Source: Muribaculaceae bacterium
GTDB taxonomy: Bacteria > Bacteroidota > Bacteroidia > Bacteroidales > Muribaculaceae
Assembly (NCBI GenBank): GCA_017505535.1
Contig: JAFVPD010000012.1
Coordinates: 1-55,929 of the forward strand
Direction: 5' to 3'
DNA: 55,929 bases
Shown in pieces: positions 44,050-53,001 of this stretch; positions within the stretch are counted from its first letter, which is position 1, and the number at the start of each line of letters is the position of its first letter. The position numbers were made by a program, and so were the translations under genes. The notes under the pieces were generated by a model that made no database searches, was not told where the DNA came from, and saw only the letters and a program-made list of their open reading frames with translations.

Positions 44050-45635
44050 AAGAGAAATTAATAAACGTAGGTTATCACTCTGACCTTTCAAGAACTAAGT
44101 TAGATGCTTTTTCTGATACATATTCAAGCAGCTTCTTGGCTAATCAGTACATGAATCGCAATAGTGCAGGATGGAAAACGGCAAAATTTATAATATTAAA
44201 AGATTTTGGTCAAATTAATGCAAGCGAACAAGATGCAGTAATTAAAAATTGGAAGAATTTTTCTGCTGTATATAAAAATCAATATCTAATACTTCAAAAG
44301 GATGGATTTTTTGAGGTGTTAGATTTCAGCGGGGAAATAGTAGCCAATCAAGATAGTTTTGATGAATTTATTAATCAAAATAAACCATACGAGGAATTGA
44401 TTAAGACTAAAAAGAAGAAACTATATGATTTAGATAAAAGCAAAATATCTTACTCCCAATATTTGCTTGCTATACGCACGAAACCATTTTTGCTGCTTGC
44501 CGGTATTTCGGGCACAGGTAAGAGCCGAATTGTAAAACAAATGGCTTTTGAAAGCTGTCCAGATGTAGAGGAACTTCGTAGAGATAAAACAAGCCCTGGC
44601 AACTACCAACTTATTGAAGTTAAACCAAATTGGCATGATAGTACCGAAGTACTTGGTTATGAAAGCGAAATAGGAGGCAAGCACTATGTGACAACTCCTT
44701 TTGTCAAGTTCCTTGTTAAAGCAATGTGCTATCCTAATGTCCCATTCTTTGTGTGTATGGACGAGATGAATCTTGCTCCAGTTGAACAATACTTCGCTGA
44801 GTTCCTTAGTGTGCTTGAAAGTCGCAAATTACTTGATGATAAAAATATAACAAGCGAATCGCTTATTGATGCAGATATCTTTGCAAGCAAAGATTATGAA
44901 CTTAAATTGCAAGATGAGTTGTTAGGCCTTGAGTTAAAAGAAGAGAGTGAAGCTGAAGGAGACGTACGAATCATTAGTGGCAAACTTTCTGAAGAAAAGC
45001 AAAAAATTTATGATAAACTAAAAGTAGAGGGCTTGCGTATCCCAAGCAACTTGATTGTGGTAGGTACTGTGAATATGGATGAAACCACACATCAATTCTC
45101 ACGCAAGGTTATTGACCGTGCAATGACTATTGAAATGAACATTGAGGATAGCGAGGACCCTTTCAATAAATTCTTTACCGAAAGCAAAGACTTGGAATAC
45201 TCTCCATCTCCTTTGGCAAAAGAACTTTTCTTGCCAACTGTAGTGCAAGCCAAAGAGGCTTTAGTAAATCTCTCAGAAGGTGGGGATGCTGATTATTTAG
45301 AAAAAGAAGTTCCAGCTAAACTATATAGCTTGAACCAAGCATTGAATGGAACTCCATTCAAAATCGCTTATCGTGTACAAAACGAATTAGTGCTTTACTT
45401 CCACGAACTTCGCAAAGAGCAACCTGAATCGACAGCCGAAGAATTGCTAAAACAGGCATTGGATGCAATCCTTATGCTCAAGGTACTTCCTCGCATTGAG
45501 GGCGATGAAGACTTGCTTGAAAAGCCTCTTGAAAAACTACATAAATTCACTGAAGACTATGCTGAGGCGCGCAAGAAAGTGGAAGAAATGCAAGCTCGCT
45601 TAAAAGGTGGGCATTTCACAAGTTTCTGGCCTTAA
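44037..45635 (+). CDS. McrB-like AAA+ NTPase
   Basis: 532 residues. The AAA+ core starts at about residue 150: Walker A GISGTGKSR, Walker B FFVCMDEMNLAPVEQYFAEF, and the McrB signature VVGTVNMDETTHQFSRKVIDRAMTIEM. The N-terminal ~145 residues (TAKFIILKDFGQIN...FFEVLDFSG) may be a DNA-reading or adaptor domain. In McrBC-type systems this subunit uses NTP hydrolysis to translocate DNA and switch on the nuclease partner. Its ATG overlaps the end of the methyltransferase, and the nuclease gene starts nine bases after its stop, so all three are coupled. An arrangement with a C5 methyltransferase resembles LlaJI-type systems. Confidence 0.9.
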   Translation: METIKEKLINVGYHSDLSRTKLDAFSDTYSSSFLANQYMNRNSAGWKTAKFIILKDFGQINASEQDAVIKNWKNFSAVYKNQYLILQKDGFFEVLDFSGEIVANQDSFDEFINQNKPYEELIKTKKKKLYDLDKSKISYSQYLLAIRTKPFLLLAGISGTGKSRIVKQMAFESCPDVEELRRDKTSPGNYQLIEVKPNWHDSTEVLGYESEIGGKHYVTTPFVKFLVKAMCYPNVPFFVCMDEMNLAPVEQYFAEFLSVLESRKLLDDKNITSESLIDADIFASKDYELKLQDELLGLELKEESEAEGDVRIISGKLSEEKQKIYDKLKVEGLRIPSNLIVVGTVNMDETTHQFSRKVIDRAMTIEMNIEDSEDPFNKFFTESKDLEYSPSPLAKELFLPTVVQAKEALVNLSEGGDADYLEKEVPAKLYSLNQALNGTPFKIAYRVQNELVLYFHELRKEQPESTAEELLKQALDAILMLKVLPRIEGDEDLLEKPLEKLHKFTEDYAEARKKVEEMQARLKGGHFTSFWP

Positions 45636-45644
45636 TAGATAATC

Positions 45645-47927
45645 GTGGAAGTTTTACATTTCATAAGTGTTGACGGTGCAGTAGAGATAAAAGTTGTTAC
45701 TACCGCAAATTTGGAAAATTTGTGGCAACGCTTTTCAAACCGAGTTGATAAAAACAAGGCTTCGACTTACTGCGACTATGCGTCAACACTATCGGGAAAG
45801 CTATCACTTGAACTGCCTAAGGAAATTGAACGACCACTTACTGAAGACGCAACAGAGTGGAATGGACTTCCTCCTGTGTTTTATGAAACTACAGCATATA
45901 ATTTCACTCTGCGTTTCACTGGCCTTGCAGAAGAACCAAAAATAGTTCACAAACTCAAAGAAGTTACCGACCTTTTTACGGTGGTAGATACCAACGAAGA
46001 AAAAGGAGATTACATCGTCACGGCTCCTTTAAGTTTCTTGAATGAACCGGGTGTGTTTAACCTCACATTCCGTTACACTCCGAAAGGTTTAACCACTAAA
46101 ACTGATACTCTTTCTTTTCGTGTAGTTTCTCCAAAACTTGACACGAAAGATGATTATATGCACATTTTGAATGAGATTAATACTGAATACAACGAAATTG
46201 TATATCAGTATCTCACCAAGACCGTGCAAAACCTTTCGCGTGGTGGTCGCACAGAAAGTGACATTGTGTGGTTATCCATTTTCAAAGATGTGGTAGATAA
46301 CTACATCAAGGCTGTGAGTTATATAGTAAATCGACCACACTTGCGTGAAACTGTAGAAGTTCATTATAGCAAAGCCGATCGCATTAAGCGTTGGACTCCT
46401 AAAATGGCACAGAAGTATGCCCAAAGTGAAGCTCGAAACTCGCTTGAAAAGGACTACTTCCGTCATGAAGTAACTATCAATACTCACAACACTCGTGAGA
46501 ATAGATTTGTAAAATTCTCACTTGACCGAATTAGTCAACGACTTGAAAGAGTTTATCGCAAACTAAAGCAGAACAATGAAGTTAATGCCGAAGAGTTGCA
46601 ATCGCTTGACGATTACAACAAGAAACTGCGTAAATTTACTAATTCGCCTCTGTTCCGTGGATTGAAAGGCGAACCATTGCGTTCTGAAAGTATGGTCTTA
46701 CAGAAACGCTCAGGTTACGCACAAGTGTATCGCTATTGGCTGATGTTACAAAAAGGCATAGAGCTATATGAGGGAAGCACACAAATAGGTGTTCGCCCTG
46801 TGTGGGAATTGTACGAACTTTGGTGCTTCTTGAAAATGCGTAAAATGGTGGCTGATATTCTCGGATTGGAATTAGGAAATATCGAGGAGATTTCAGAATA
46901 TCCAATGCCAATGATTGAACCTTTTACCGAAAATGTACAAGAACACACAGTGTCATATTTCTTCGGTGAAGACACAATCCGTCTCCATTATCAGCACACA
47001 TATAATCGCAAAAGTGGCGATGTACACACCGCCACTACCGACAACCGACCTGATATTGTGCTTACAATTCGTAAAGCCAACGGCTTTGAATTGACATACT
47101 TATTTGACGCAAAATATCGTGTATGTGATGACAATGAGTTCTCTAAAGAGGACAAAGAAGAAATCAATACGCTCAAAGCAGCTGATTATCCACCAAGCGA
47201 TGCCATAAACCAAATGCATCGTTATCGTGATGCCATTTACTATGGTGATAAGGTGGCGAATGTTCGTCAGCATTCTGCTAAAGAAATTATTGGTGGATAT
47301 ATCTTATTCCCAGGTAGAGGCGATGACGAAGCTATACGCAATCGATACTTCTATAAGAGTATTGAAACCGTGAACATAGGTGCATTTCCATTGCTCCCCG
47401 ATAGCAAAGATCCCAAGAACGAGGGAACATTGCTTTATGCACATTTGAAGAAAGTGCTTACCGAGCAATCGGACTATGAACAAATCAAAGATTCGATTCC
47501 ACAACATGGACTCGTATATTCTCGCACTGTTGCCGAAAGCAACGACATTATACTTGTCGGCTACTGCAAGGCTGGATTCAAAGATGTTTATTTGAAAAAT
47601 AAACTATATTATGTTCCGGCAGGATTGGGCAAAGGCTCAATCAATCTAGTGAGTGGTTTCAAGTATACAAAGTATTTGCTACTTCACAAAGATGATGACA
47701 GAATGGTGCTTGAACTTTCGGGCAATGGACCGAAGTTCTTTACAGCAACCACTCTTAAAGAAATGGGATTTGAACCAAGTGGCGAATACTATCTTGGATT
47801 TGAAATAAAGTCGGCAACTCCTGTTGAGATTGATGGGCTTGATATTGCAGCTTTAAACCTTTACGGTAAAGGCAAGCAAAGCACCCGACCATATTTCACA
47901 ACTCTGAAAGAATTGAAAAAAGGATAA
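45645..47927 (+). CDS. DUF2357 / PD-(D/E)XK nuclease subunit
   Basis: 760 residues from a GTG at 45645. The N-terminal ~200 residues are beta-rich. The middle is helical with basic stretches (RIKRWTPKMAQKY, RISQRLERVYRKL). About 430-500 is the nuclease core, with WELYELWCFLKMRKM followed by NRPDIVLTIRKANGFELTYLFDAKYRV, giving the catalytic D...DxK pattern, as in DUF2357-type (PDDEXK_7) effectors that accompany McrB-like proteins. The C-terminal ~180 residues (LVYSRTVAESNDIILVGYCK) are not recognised. It is the presumed DNA-cutting subunit activated by the preceding AAA+ protein. Whether it cuts unmethylated sites (restriction) or methylated ones (type IV) is not readable. Confidence 0.85.
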   Translation: MEVLHFISVDGAVEIKVVTTANLENLWQRFSNRVDKNKASTYCDYASTLSGKLSLELPKEIERPLTEDATEWNGLPPVFYETTAYNFTLRFTGLAEEPKIVHKLKEVTDLFTVVDTNEEKGDYIVTAPLSFLNEPGVFNLTFRYTPKGLTTKTDTLSFRVVSPKLDTKDDYMHILNEINTEYNEIVYQYLTKTVQNLSRGGRTESDIVWLSIFKDVVDNYIKAVSYIVNRPHLRETVEVHYSKADRIKRWTPKMAQKYAQSEARNSLEKDYFRHEVTINTHNTRENRFVKFSLDRISQRLERVYRKLKQNNEVNAEELQSLDDYNKKLRKFTNSPLFRGLKGEPLRSESMVLQKRSGYAQVYRYWLMLQKGIELYEGSTQIGVRPVWELYELWCFLKMRKMVADILGLELGNIEEISEYPMPMIEPFTENVQEHTVSYFFGEDTIRLHYQHTYNRKSGDVHTATTDNRPDIVLTIRKANGFELTYLFDAKYRVCDDNEFSKEDKEEINTLKAADYPPSDAINQMHRYRDAIYYGDKVANVRQHSAKEIIGGYILFPGRGDDEAIRNRYFYKSIETVNIGAFPLLPDSKDPKNEGTLLYAHLKKVLTEQSDYEQIKDSIPQHGLVYSRTVAESNDIILVGYCKAGFKDVYLKNKLYYVPAGLGKGSINLVSGFKYTKYLLLHKDDDRMVLELSGNGPKFFTATTLKEMGFEPSGEYYLGFEIKSATPVEIDGLDIAALNLYGKGKQSTRPYFTTLKELKKG

Positions 47928-48195
47928 CGACAAATAGAACGAATACATAGAGTCAACTTGTGGATGTTGCGATGATGGCAAGGAGATATTAACTGCTTGT
48001 TTGCCACAAAACGAAATAATCAGCTTCGCAGAAGTTGTACATGATAACCAAATGGTTCCCTCGCTCTTTTCAAAATAACTTTGAGAGTGTTTGTTATTCC
48101 GTGAGGATATTGTGTTCTGATGTCTTTCTTCCGGTTTTTCCTGGGATAAAAGATATATTTGTGGGGGAAATGAGCTATATGAGCAGAAAATTTTG
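47928..48195 (+). other. Spacer with a possible coding scrap
   Basis: Between the nuclease and pheS a 47-codon open stretch without an ATG (about 47937-48080) reads NEYIESTCGCCDDGKE... to SLFSK and stops. It looks protein-like (CGCCDDG) but has no start and no recognised relative, and may be the tail of a deleted gene. Nothing else is seen before the pheS promoter. Confidence 0.25.
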
Positions 48196-48203
48196 TAATT
48201 TTG
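48196..48203 (+). promoter_or_regulatory. -7 element for pheS
   Basis: TAATTTTG, 28 bases before the ATG at 48231. It rules out the in-frame TTG at 48201. Confidence 0.65.
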
Positions 48204-48230
48204 CACATTAGTAAAAAAGACAAAGTCACA

Positions 48231-49253
48231 ATGATAGAAAAGATAAACAATCTCAAGGCTGAAATAGAGGGCCTTCAGGCTGCAAATGCTGCAGAAGTAG
48301 AAGCATTACGCATTAAGTATCTTAGCAAAAAAGGTGAGGTTTCATTGCTGTTTAATGATTTCCGCACTGTTCCTGCCGAGCAAAAGAAGGAAATGGGCCA
48401 AAAATTGAATGAGCTCAAAAATCTTGCAACCGATAAAATTAATGCTCTCAGAGATGCTCTTGAAGCATCAGATAATTCTTGTGCGTGTATCGACTTGAGT
48501 CGCACTGCTTCGCCCATCAAGTTGGGCACACGCCACCCATTGTCGCTCGTTCGCAATGAGATCGTTTCAATTTTCTCACGATTGGGCTTTACGATTGCCG
48601 ACGGACCTGAGATTGAAGACGACTGGCATGTGTTCTCGTCAATGAACTTTGCTGAGGATCACCCTGCTCGTGACATGCAAGACACGTTCTTCATTCAACG
48701 CAATCCGGCCGATGTATTGTTGCGTACCCACACTTCATCGGTGCAATCACGCGTGATGGAGAAAACTCAACCACCCATTCGCATCATTTGCCCGGGTAGA
48801 GTGTATCGCAACGAAGCTATTTCGGCTCGTGCGCATTGTTTCTTCCATCAAGTTGAGGCATTATATGTTGACAAAAATGTGTCATTTGCCGACTTGCGTC
48901 AGACATTGCTCTATTTTGCACAAGAGATGTTTGGCCCTGAGACTCAAATACGTCTTCGTCCAAGTTACTTCCCCTTCACTGAACCCTCGGCTGAAATGGA
49001 TATATCATGTAACTTGTGTGGCGGAAAAGGTTGCTCGTTCTGTAAGCACACCGGCTGGGTTGAAATTCTCGGTTGTGGTATGGTTGACCCCAACGTGCTT
49101 GAAGCATGTGGCATAGATAGCAAGGAGTATTCCGGATTTGCTTTGGGAATGGGAGTAGAGCGCATCACCAACTTGAAATATCAGGTTAAGGACTTGCGCA
49201 TGTTCTCAGAAAACGATATTCGTTTCCTTGAAGAATTTACCGGAGCGCACTAA
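48231..49253 (+). CDS. pheS: Phenylalanyl-tRNA synthetase alpha subunit
   Basis: 340 residues. The N-terminal coiled-coil arm (IEKINNLKAEIEGLQAANAAEVEALRIKYLSKKGE) precedes the class II core: GFTIADGPEIEDDWHVFSSMN, HTSSVQSRVM, motif 2 CPGRVYRNEAISARAHCFFHQVE, a Cys-rich insert CNLCGGKGCSFCKHTGW, and motif 3 GFALGMGVERITNL. It charges tRNA-Phe as an (alpha-beta)2 enzyme; pheT is not in the window. The start is the ATG at 48231. Confidence 0.95.
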   Translation: MIEKINNLKAEIEGLQAANAAEVEALRIKYLSKKGEVSLLFNDFRTVPAEQKKEMGQKLNELKNLATDKINALRDALEASDNSCACIDLSRTASPIKLGTRHPLSLVRNEIVSIFSRLGFTIADGPEIEDDWHVFSSMNFAEDHPARDMQDTFFIQRNPADVLLRTHTSSVQSRVMEKTQPPIRIICPGRVYRNEAISARAHCFFHQVEALYVDKNVSFADLRQTLLYFAQEMFGPETQIRLRPSYFPFTEPSAEMDISCNLCGGKGCSFCKHTGWVEILGCGMVDPNVLEACGIDSKEYSGFALGMGVERITNLKYQVKDLRMFSENDIRFLEEFTGAH

Positions 49254-49291
49254 ATACGGCATATTCATCACAAACTAAAATATACACTGAA

Positions 49292-49681
49292 ATGTTGCCC
49301 ATCGCTAATGTTGCAATCGTCGCACTTGGTGGCGCTATGGGTAGCTTGTTGCGATATATTGTGGGGCAAGTAGGTTGCATTTCAGCAGAAAAAGGCCTTG
49401 GCACGTTTATTGTTAACGTGTCGGGCTGTTTTTTAATAGGAGTGCTATATGTGCTATTGTCACGTTGGGAATTCTCTCAGCAATGGCGTCTGTTTTTGAT
49501 GATTGGCCTTTTAGGTGGATTTACCACATTTTCATCGTATGTGCTTGATGCCGTCACAATGGCACAGAGCGGAGAAATTGTGCGCTCGATAGGATATGTG
49601 TTACTCACAAATGTGCTTGGACTCTCGGCTGCTCTGTTGGGGCTGTGGGTGACAAGTTACATAATTAAGATTCTCGGGTAA
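49292..49681 (+). CDS. crcB: Fluoride channel CrcB/Fluc
   Basis: 129 residues with four transmembrane helices. GGAMGSLLRYIVG at the N-terminus and LGGFTTFSSYVLD in helix three are the Fluc signatures, including the Phe-box and the broken helix that binds sodium. FVNVSGCFLIG contains the conserved Asn (N..G). It is a dual-topology dimeric channel that lets cells expel fluoride. No fluoride riboswitch is evident in the 38 bases before it. Its stop overlaps the nth start (TAATG). Confidence 0.93.
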   Translation: MLPIANVAIVALGGAMGSLLRYIVGQVGCISAEKGLGTFIVNVSGCFLIGVLYVLLSRWEFSQQWRLFLMIGLLGGFTTFSSYVLDAVTMAQSGEIVRSIGYVLLTNVLGLSAALLGLWVTSYIIKILG

Positions 49682-50322
49682 TGAAGATTGAGCAACGATA
49701 TAAACAAGTGATTGAATGGTTTCAAACCGCTATGCCGGTAGCAGAAACCGAGTTGCACTACGAGAATCCCTATCAATTGCTTGTGGCAGTGATTTTATCG
49801 GCTCAGTGTACCGACAAGCGAGTGAATCTCATTACGCCTGCATTATTCGCAGCATATCCGTCGGCTCACGATATGGCAAAGGCATCGGTCGATGAAATTT
49901 TCCCTTACATAAAATCGTGTTCCTACCCCAACAATAAAGCTAAAAGTTTGGCCGGTATGGCACGCAAGTTGGTAGAGGATTTCAATGGTGAAGTGCCATC
50001 AGATATTGATAGCCTGATGACAATTCCGGGAGTAGGACGCAAAACCGCCAATGTGATGCTGTCGGTGGTGTTTAACAAAGCCGCCATGGCAGTTGACACC
50101 CATGTGTTCAGAGTGAGTGAACGCATAGGGCTTACAACGGGCAGTAAAACACCATTGGCAACCGAGAAAACGTTGTGCCGTTACATTCCCGAGGATATAA
50201 TTTCCAAGGCTCATCATTGGCTCATATTGCATGGCCGATATGTGTGCAAAGCACGTCGTCCCGATTGTTTGAATTGTGGGCTCACGTCGGTGTGCCGTTA
50301 TTATAATAAGAATAAAGAATGA
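49681..50322 (+). CDS. nth: Endonuclease III
   Basis: 213 residues. A DNA glycosylase/AP lyase of base-excision repair. The helix-hairpin-helix LMTIPGVGRKTANVML contains the catalytic Lys in VGRKTA, and the catalytic Asp is in AVDTHVFRVSERIGL. The 4Fe-4S cluster ligands follow the standard C-x6-C-x2-C-x5-C spacing (CKARRPDCLNCGLTSVC). It overlaps the crcB stop by one base, so the two are translationally coupled. Confidence 0.95.
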   Translation: MKIEQRYKQVIEWFQTAMPVAETELHYENPYQLLVAVILSAQCTDKRVNLITPALFAAYPSAHDMAKASVDEIFPYIKSCSYPNNKAKSLAGMARKLVEDFNGEVPSDIDSLMTIPGVGRKTANVMLSVVFNKAAMAVDTHVFRVSERIGLTTGSKTPLATEKTLCRYIPEDIISKAHHWLILHGRYVCKARRPDCLNCGLTSVCRYYNKNKE

Positions 50323-50338
50323 CGTTAAATTTTTTACC

Positions 50339-50962
50339 ATGGATTTTGAACAGTTGTTTTTGATAATAATCGAAATTATAGGAACAGTAGCTTTTGCTAT
50401 AAGTGGTATAAGACTTGCCGCTACCAAACGTTTTGATTGGTTTGGCGCTTATACCGTGGGGCTGGTGACTGCAATAGGAGGCGGAACAGTGCGTGATGTG
50501 TTGCTCGATATCCCTGTTTTCTGGATGCAGACATGGTGGTATCTTGCCGTCACCGGAGTGGCGTTTGTCATTGTTGTGCTGTTGCGAAAAGCACTTGTAA
50601 AGCGCACCAAGACACTCCTGGTGTTTGATACAATAGGGTTGGCGCTATTTGTGGTGATAGGCATACAGAAATCGTTGGCTGTAGGCTATCCCATGTGGGT
50701 GGCAATAGTAATGGGTATGATTACCGGCTCTTTTGGAGGAGTAGTTAGAGATATACTCATTAACGATGAACCATTATTCTTTAGAAAAGACATTTATGCA
50801 ACAGCATGTATTGCCGGAGGAATTGTTTATTGGGGTATTCTCCTATGTGGAGGTAGTGATATTCTACAACAATCATGTTGTGCATTGACAGTTATATTGT
50901 TGCGATTCTTTGCTGTGAAATATAATTGGGCATTGCCACAAATGAAACATGACAATGATTAA
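50339..50962 (+). CDS. TRIC/UPF0126 family membrane channel
   Basis: 207 residues from the ATG at 50339 (MDFEQLFL); a frame extending back into nth is rejected because it would overlap by 47 bases. Two homologous three-helix halves each carry the signature: TVAFAISGIRLAATKRFDWFGAYTVGLVTAIGGGTVRDVLLD and GMITGSFGGVVRDILI. Prokaryotic TRIC-type proteins are trimeric cation channels; some relatives are annotated as glycine transporters (YicG/YadS). Ion or solute preference is unknown. It lies 16 bases after nth. Confidence 0.88.
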   Translation: MDFEQLFLIIIEIIGTVAFAISGIRLAATKRFDWFGAYTVGLVTAIGGGTVRDVLLDIPVFWMQTWWYLAVTGVAFVIVVLLRKALVKRTKTLLVFDTIGLALFVVIGIQKSLAVGYPMWVAIVMGMITGSFGGVVRDILINDEPLFFRKDIYATACIAGGIVYWGILLCGGSDILQQSCCALTVILLRFFAVKYNWALPQMKHDND

Positions 50963-50978
50963 ATAGCTACGAAATCAA

Positions 50979-51401
50979 ATGAACAAGACCGAAACAATAA
51001 AGCAGTTTGTCAAGTATGGATTGGTGGGTGTGCTAAATACCGTAGTGACACTTGTCGTGATATTTGTGTGTAAATCGTGGCTTGAAATCCACCCAGTAGT
51101 ATCCAATGCATTGGGATATATAGCAGGGGTGATAAATTCTTTTCTATGGAACAAATCATGGGTGTTCAGGTCTCAAAAAGGATATATGCGCGAGGCTGTT
51201 AAATTTCTTGTGGGTTTCGGGTTGTGCTATTTGTTGCAGCTGCTAATAGTCATGGGACTGACCTATCACACTGCAATGGGAGCAATGGAATGGGATTTGC
51301 ATTTCATGGTGATAAGTGGATATGGAGTGGCAACCATAATAGCTATGATGATTTATACAATGGCTAATTACTTGTATAACCGTCTGGTGACATTTCGATA
51401 G
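50979..51401 (+). CDS. GtrA-like membrane protein
   Basis: 140 residues with four helices. KQFVKYGLVGVLNTVVTLVVIFV at the start and NALGYIAGVINSFLWNKSWVF in the middle match the GtrA family, including the conserved 'FLxNKxWVF' loop; ANYLYNRLVTFR at the end is also typical. These proteins are thought to flip or present polyprenyl-linked sugars. A plausible GtrB-like partner is at 23409. It is 16 bases after the TRIC-like gene, extending the crcB-nth-TRIC run. Confidence 0.88.
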   Translation: MNKTETIKQFVKYGLVGVLNTVVTLVVIFVCKSWLEIHPVVSNALGYIAGVINSFLWNKSWVFRSQKGYMREAVKFLVGFGLCYLLQLLIVMGLTYHTAMGAMEWDLHFMVISGYGVATIIAMMIYTMANYLYNRLVTFR

Positions 51402-51451
51402 CAAGTGAAGCGGAAATAGTTCTAAAAAATTGAAATTCATATATTTTTGAG

Positions 51452-51459
51452 TATCTTTG
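51452..51459 (+). promoter_or_regulatory. -7 element for the secreted protein/VanX-like operon
   Basis: TATCTTTG with TTG at 51430-51432 gives a 19-base spacer, a good Bacteroidetes promoter. It leaves a leader of about 10 bases to the ATG at 51476. Confidence 0.65.
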
Positions 51460-51475
51460 GGAAAAAATTTGCCTT

Positions 51476-52045
51476 ATGAAAAAAATCATATCGTTTATCC
51501 TTGTGGCAATAGTGGCATTAACGGCCTCGGCTCAAGTTGATCTTGTTAAGAAGGTTCTAAAAAGTAGTGTAGCACCCAAAGCGATTATTACCGAAACCAA
51601 GTTTCATAGACACAATGCCAAACGAGGTGGATTTGTGAGATATGAAGAGTTTGAAGTTCCTGATGTGAAGGCTGCAGATGCGTTGCTCGGGTCGGCCAAG
51701 GTGAGACGTTATGTTGATTTTGAAACCGATGAAGAGGTCGCGTTTTTGATCATCTCGATAGGCAAAGACAAGAACACCGAATATATTGCCGTAGAAGACC
51801 TCTGGAAAGTGAGAGATGCATTGCGTGCGCTTAAAGAAAAGTGTCATTCCGATAGTGTGGCCGGACGCAGTATCAAGTGTTTTTACACAACCGAAGACGG
51901 ATTTAAAGTGGGCTATAATATCAAAGGAGGTAAAGCTACATGGTTTTTTACTGCCGGAGGCGTAGAGTATAAATTTGGAAAGACGTATGATTTTTCCGCT
52001 GCAATTTCCGAGATAGAGAAGCGCCTAAAAGATGGAACTCAATAA
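51476..52045 (+). CDS. Secreted protein of unknown function
   Basis: 189 residues with a signal peptide (IISFILVAIVALTASAQ). The mature part is mixed alpha/beta with YEEFEVPDVKAADALL, EVAFLIISIGKDKNTEYIAVEDLWKVRDALRALKEK and a strand pair GFKVGYNIKGGKATWFFTAGG. The family is not recognised. Its 3' end overlaps the VanX-like gene by 14 bases, so they are coupled. Confidence 0.7.
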   Translation: MKKIISFILVAIVALTASAQVDLVKKVLKSSVAPKAIITETKFHRHNAKRGGFVRYEEFEVPDVKAADALLGSAKVRRYVDFETDEEVAFLIISIGKDKNTEYIAVEDLWKVRDALRALKEKCHSDSVAGRSIKCFYTTEDGFKVGYNIKGGKATWFFTAGGVEYKFGKTYDFSAAISEIEKRLKDGTQ

Positions 52046-52718
52046 AAGAATGAGAATTAAATGTCTGATTTTAATCGCAATTGAGATGATCTCTGCTCTA
52101 AAAATGGCGGCAGTAGATTATCAATATGAGTTTGAAAAAATCGGTTTCGTAGATATTCAATCGGTAGATAGCTCAATAGTTGTAGATTTGAAATATGCAT
52201 CGGCCGATAATTTTATGGGCTTCAATATGTATGGGACGCTCCGTCATGCCTATTTGCGCCCCGAGGTTGCGGAAAAACTTGCCCAAGCGCAGCAATTATT
52301 GAAGCAAGAAAACATAGATTTTACGCTTGTAGTGTATGATGCCGCACGACCGTTGAGTGTGCAAAAAATAATGTATGAAAAGGTTAGCGGTACAGAATTT
52401 AGCCAGTATGTAGCAAATCCATATAATGGCGGAGGCTTTCACAATTTTGGTTGTGCCGTAGATGTGACAATATTATACAAGGGAGATCCATTGGAAATGG
52501 GAAGTCATTTTGATAGTTTTGATGAATTGTCGCATACCGATAACGAACAGCGCAATTTGGCTAATGGAACACTAAGCCAAGAGGCGTTTGACAATCGCTC
52601 GCTATTGCGCCGGGTGATGACAACGGTGGGTTTTGATGTCGAGCCATGTGAGTGGTGGCATTTTTCGGTGTATAAAATCGAGTACATACGCAAGAATTTG
52701 CCATTGTTGGAATTTTAA
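52032..52718 (+). CDS. VanX/DdpX-like D-Ala-D-Ala dipeptidase (M15D)
   Basis: 228 residues; the N-terminus (MRIKCLILIAIEMISALKMA) may be an export leader. The zinc site is visible in GGFHNFGCAVDV (His and Asp ligands, HxxGxxxD) and in CEWWHF (catalytic Glu and His ligand). VVYDAARPLSVQKIM carries the conserved Arg of M15 enzymes. The family splits D-Ala-D-Ala. Without vanH/vanA genes nearby, use in peptidoglycan recycling is more likely than vancomycin resistance. It overlaps the preceding secreted protein gene. Confidence 0.88.
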   Translation: MELNKRMRIKCLILIAIEMISALKMAAVDYQYEFEKIGFVDIQSVDSSIVVDLKYASADNFMGFNMYGTLRHAYLRPEVAEKLAQAQQLLKQENIDFTLVVYDAARPLSVQKIMYEKVSGTEFSQYVANPYNGGGFHNFGCAVDVTILYKGDPLEMGSHFDSFDELSHTDNEQRNLANGTLSQEAFDNRSLLRRVMTTVGFDVEPCEWWHFSVYKIEYIRKNLPLLEF

Positions 52719-52742
52719 TTTAAATAATCAATAACAAACAAT

Positions 52743-52997
52743 ATGAAGTATCAGTATCGTACAAGTGGGACTTGTAGCCAAGCAATAGAGTTTGAATTGA
52801 ATGAAGACAAAACGTTGGGCGACGTCACATTCTATGGCGGTTGCAATGGCAACCTAAAAGGAATAAGTGCGTTGGTTAAAGGTCTTCCAGCTCAAGAGGT
52901 GGTCAATCGATTGAAAGGTATCAGATGTGGAATGAAAGCGACATCATGCCCCGATCAATTGGCCCAGGCTCTATCTCAAGTGTTGTCGCAACAATAA
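52743..52997 (+). CDS. TSCPD-domain small protein (TIGR03905 type)
   Basis: 84 residues. GTCSQAIEFEL, VTFYGGCNGNLKGISALVKG and GIRCGMKATSCPDQLAQAL give the Cys pattern of the short TSCPD proteins, whose domain also occurs at the C-terminus of class II ribonucleotide reductases. The TSCPD motif itself is present as TSCPDQ. It probably binds metal or nucleic acid; the role is not established. It follows the VanX-like gene by 24 bases and converges with the nuclease-like gene. Confidence 0.88.
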   Translation: MKYQYRTSGTCSQAIEFELNEDKTLGDVTFYGGCNGNLKGISALVKGLPAQEVVNRLKGIRCGMKATSCPDQLAQALSQVLSQQ

Positions 52998-53001
52998 TGA
53001 T

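Noticed and set aside
48020..48256. Minus-strand 78-codon frame between the nuclease gene and pheS
   Set aside because: It overlaps the pheS promoter and start on the opposite strand and has no recognisable domain.
49254..49291. Fluoride riboswitch upstream of crcB
   Set aside because: Only 38 bases separate pheS from crcB and no structured aptamer is seen there.
52032..52718. Vancomycin resistance gene cluster
   Set aside because: Only a VanX-like dipeptidase is present; no vanH, vanA or two-component genes accompany it.
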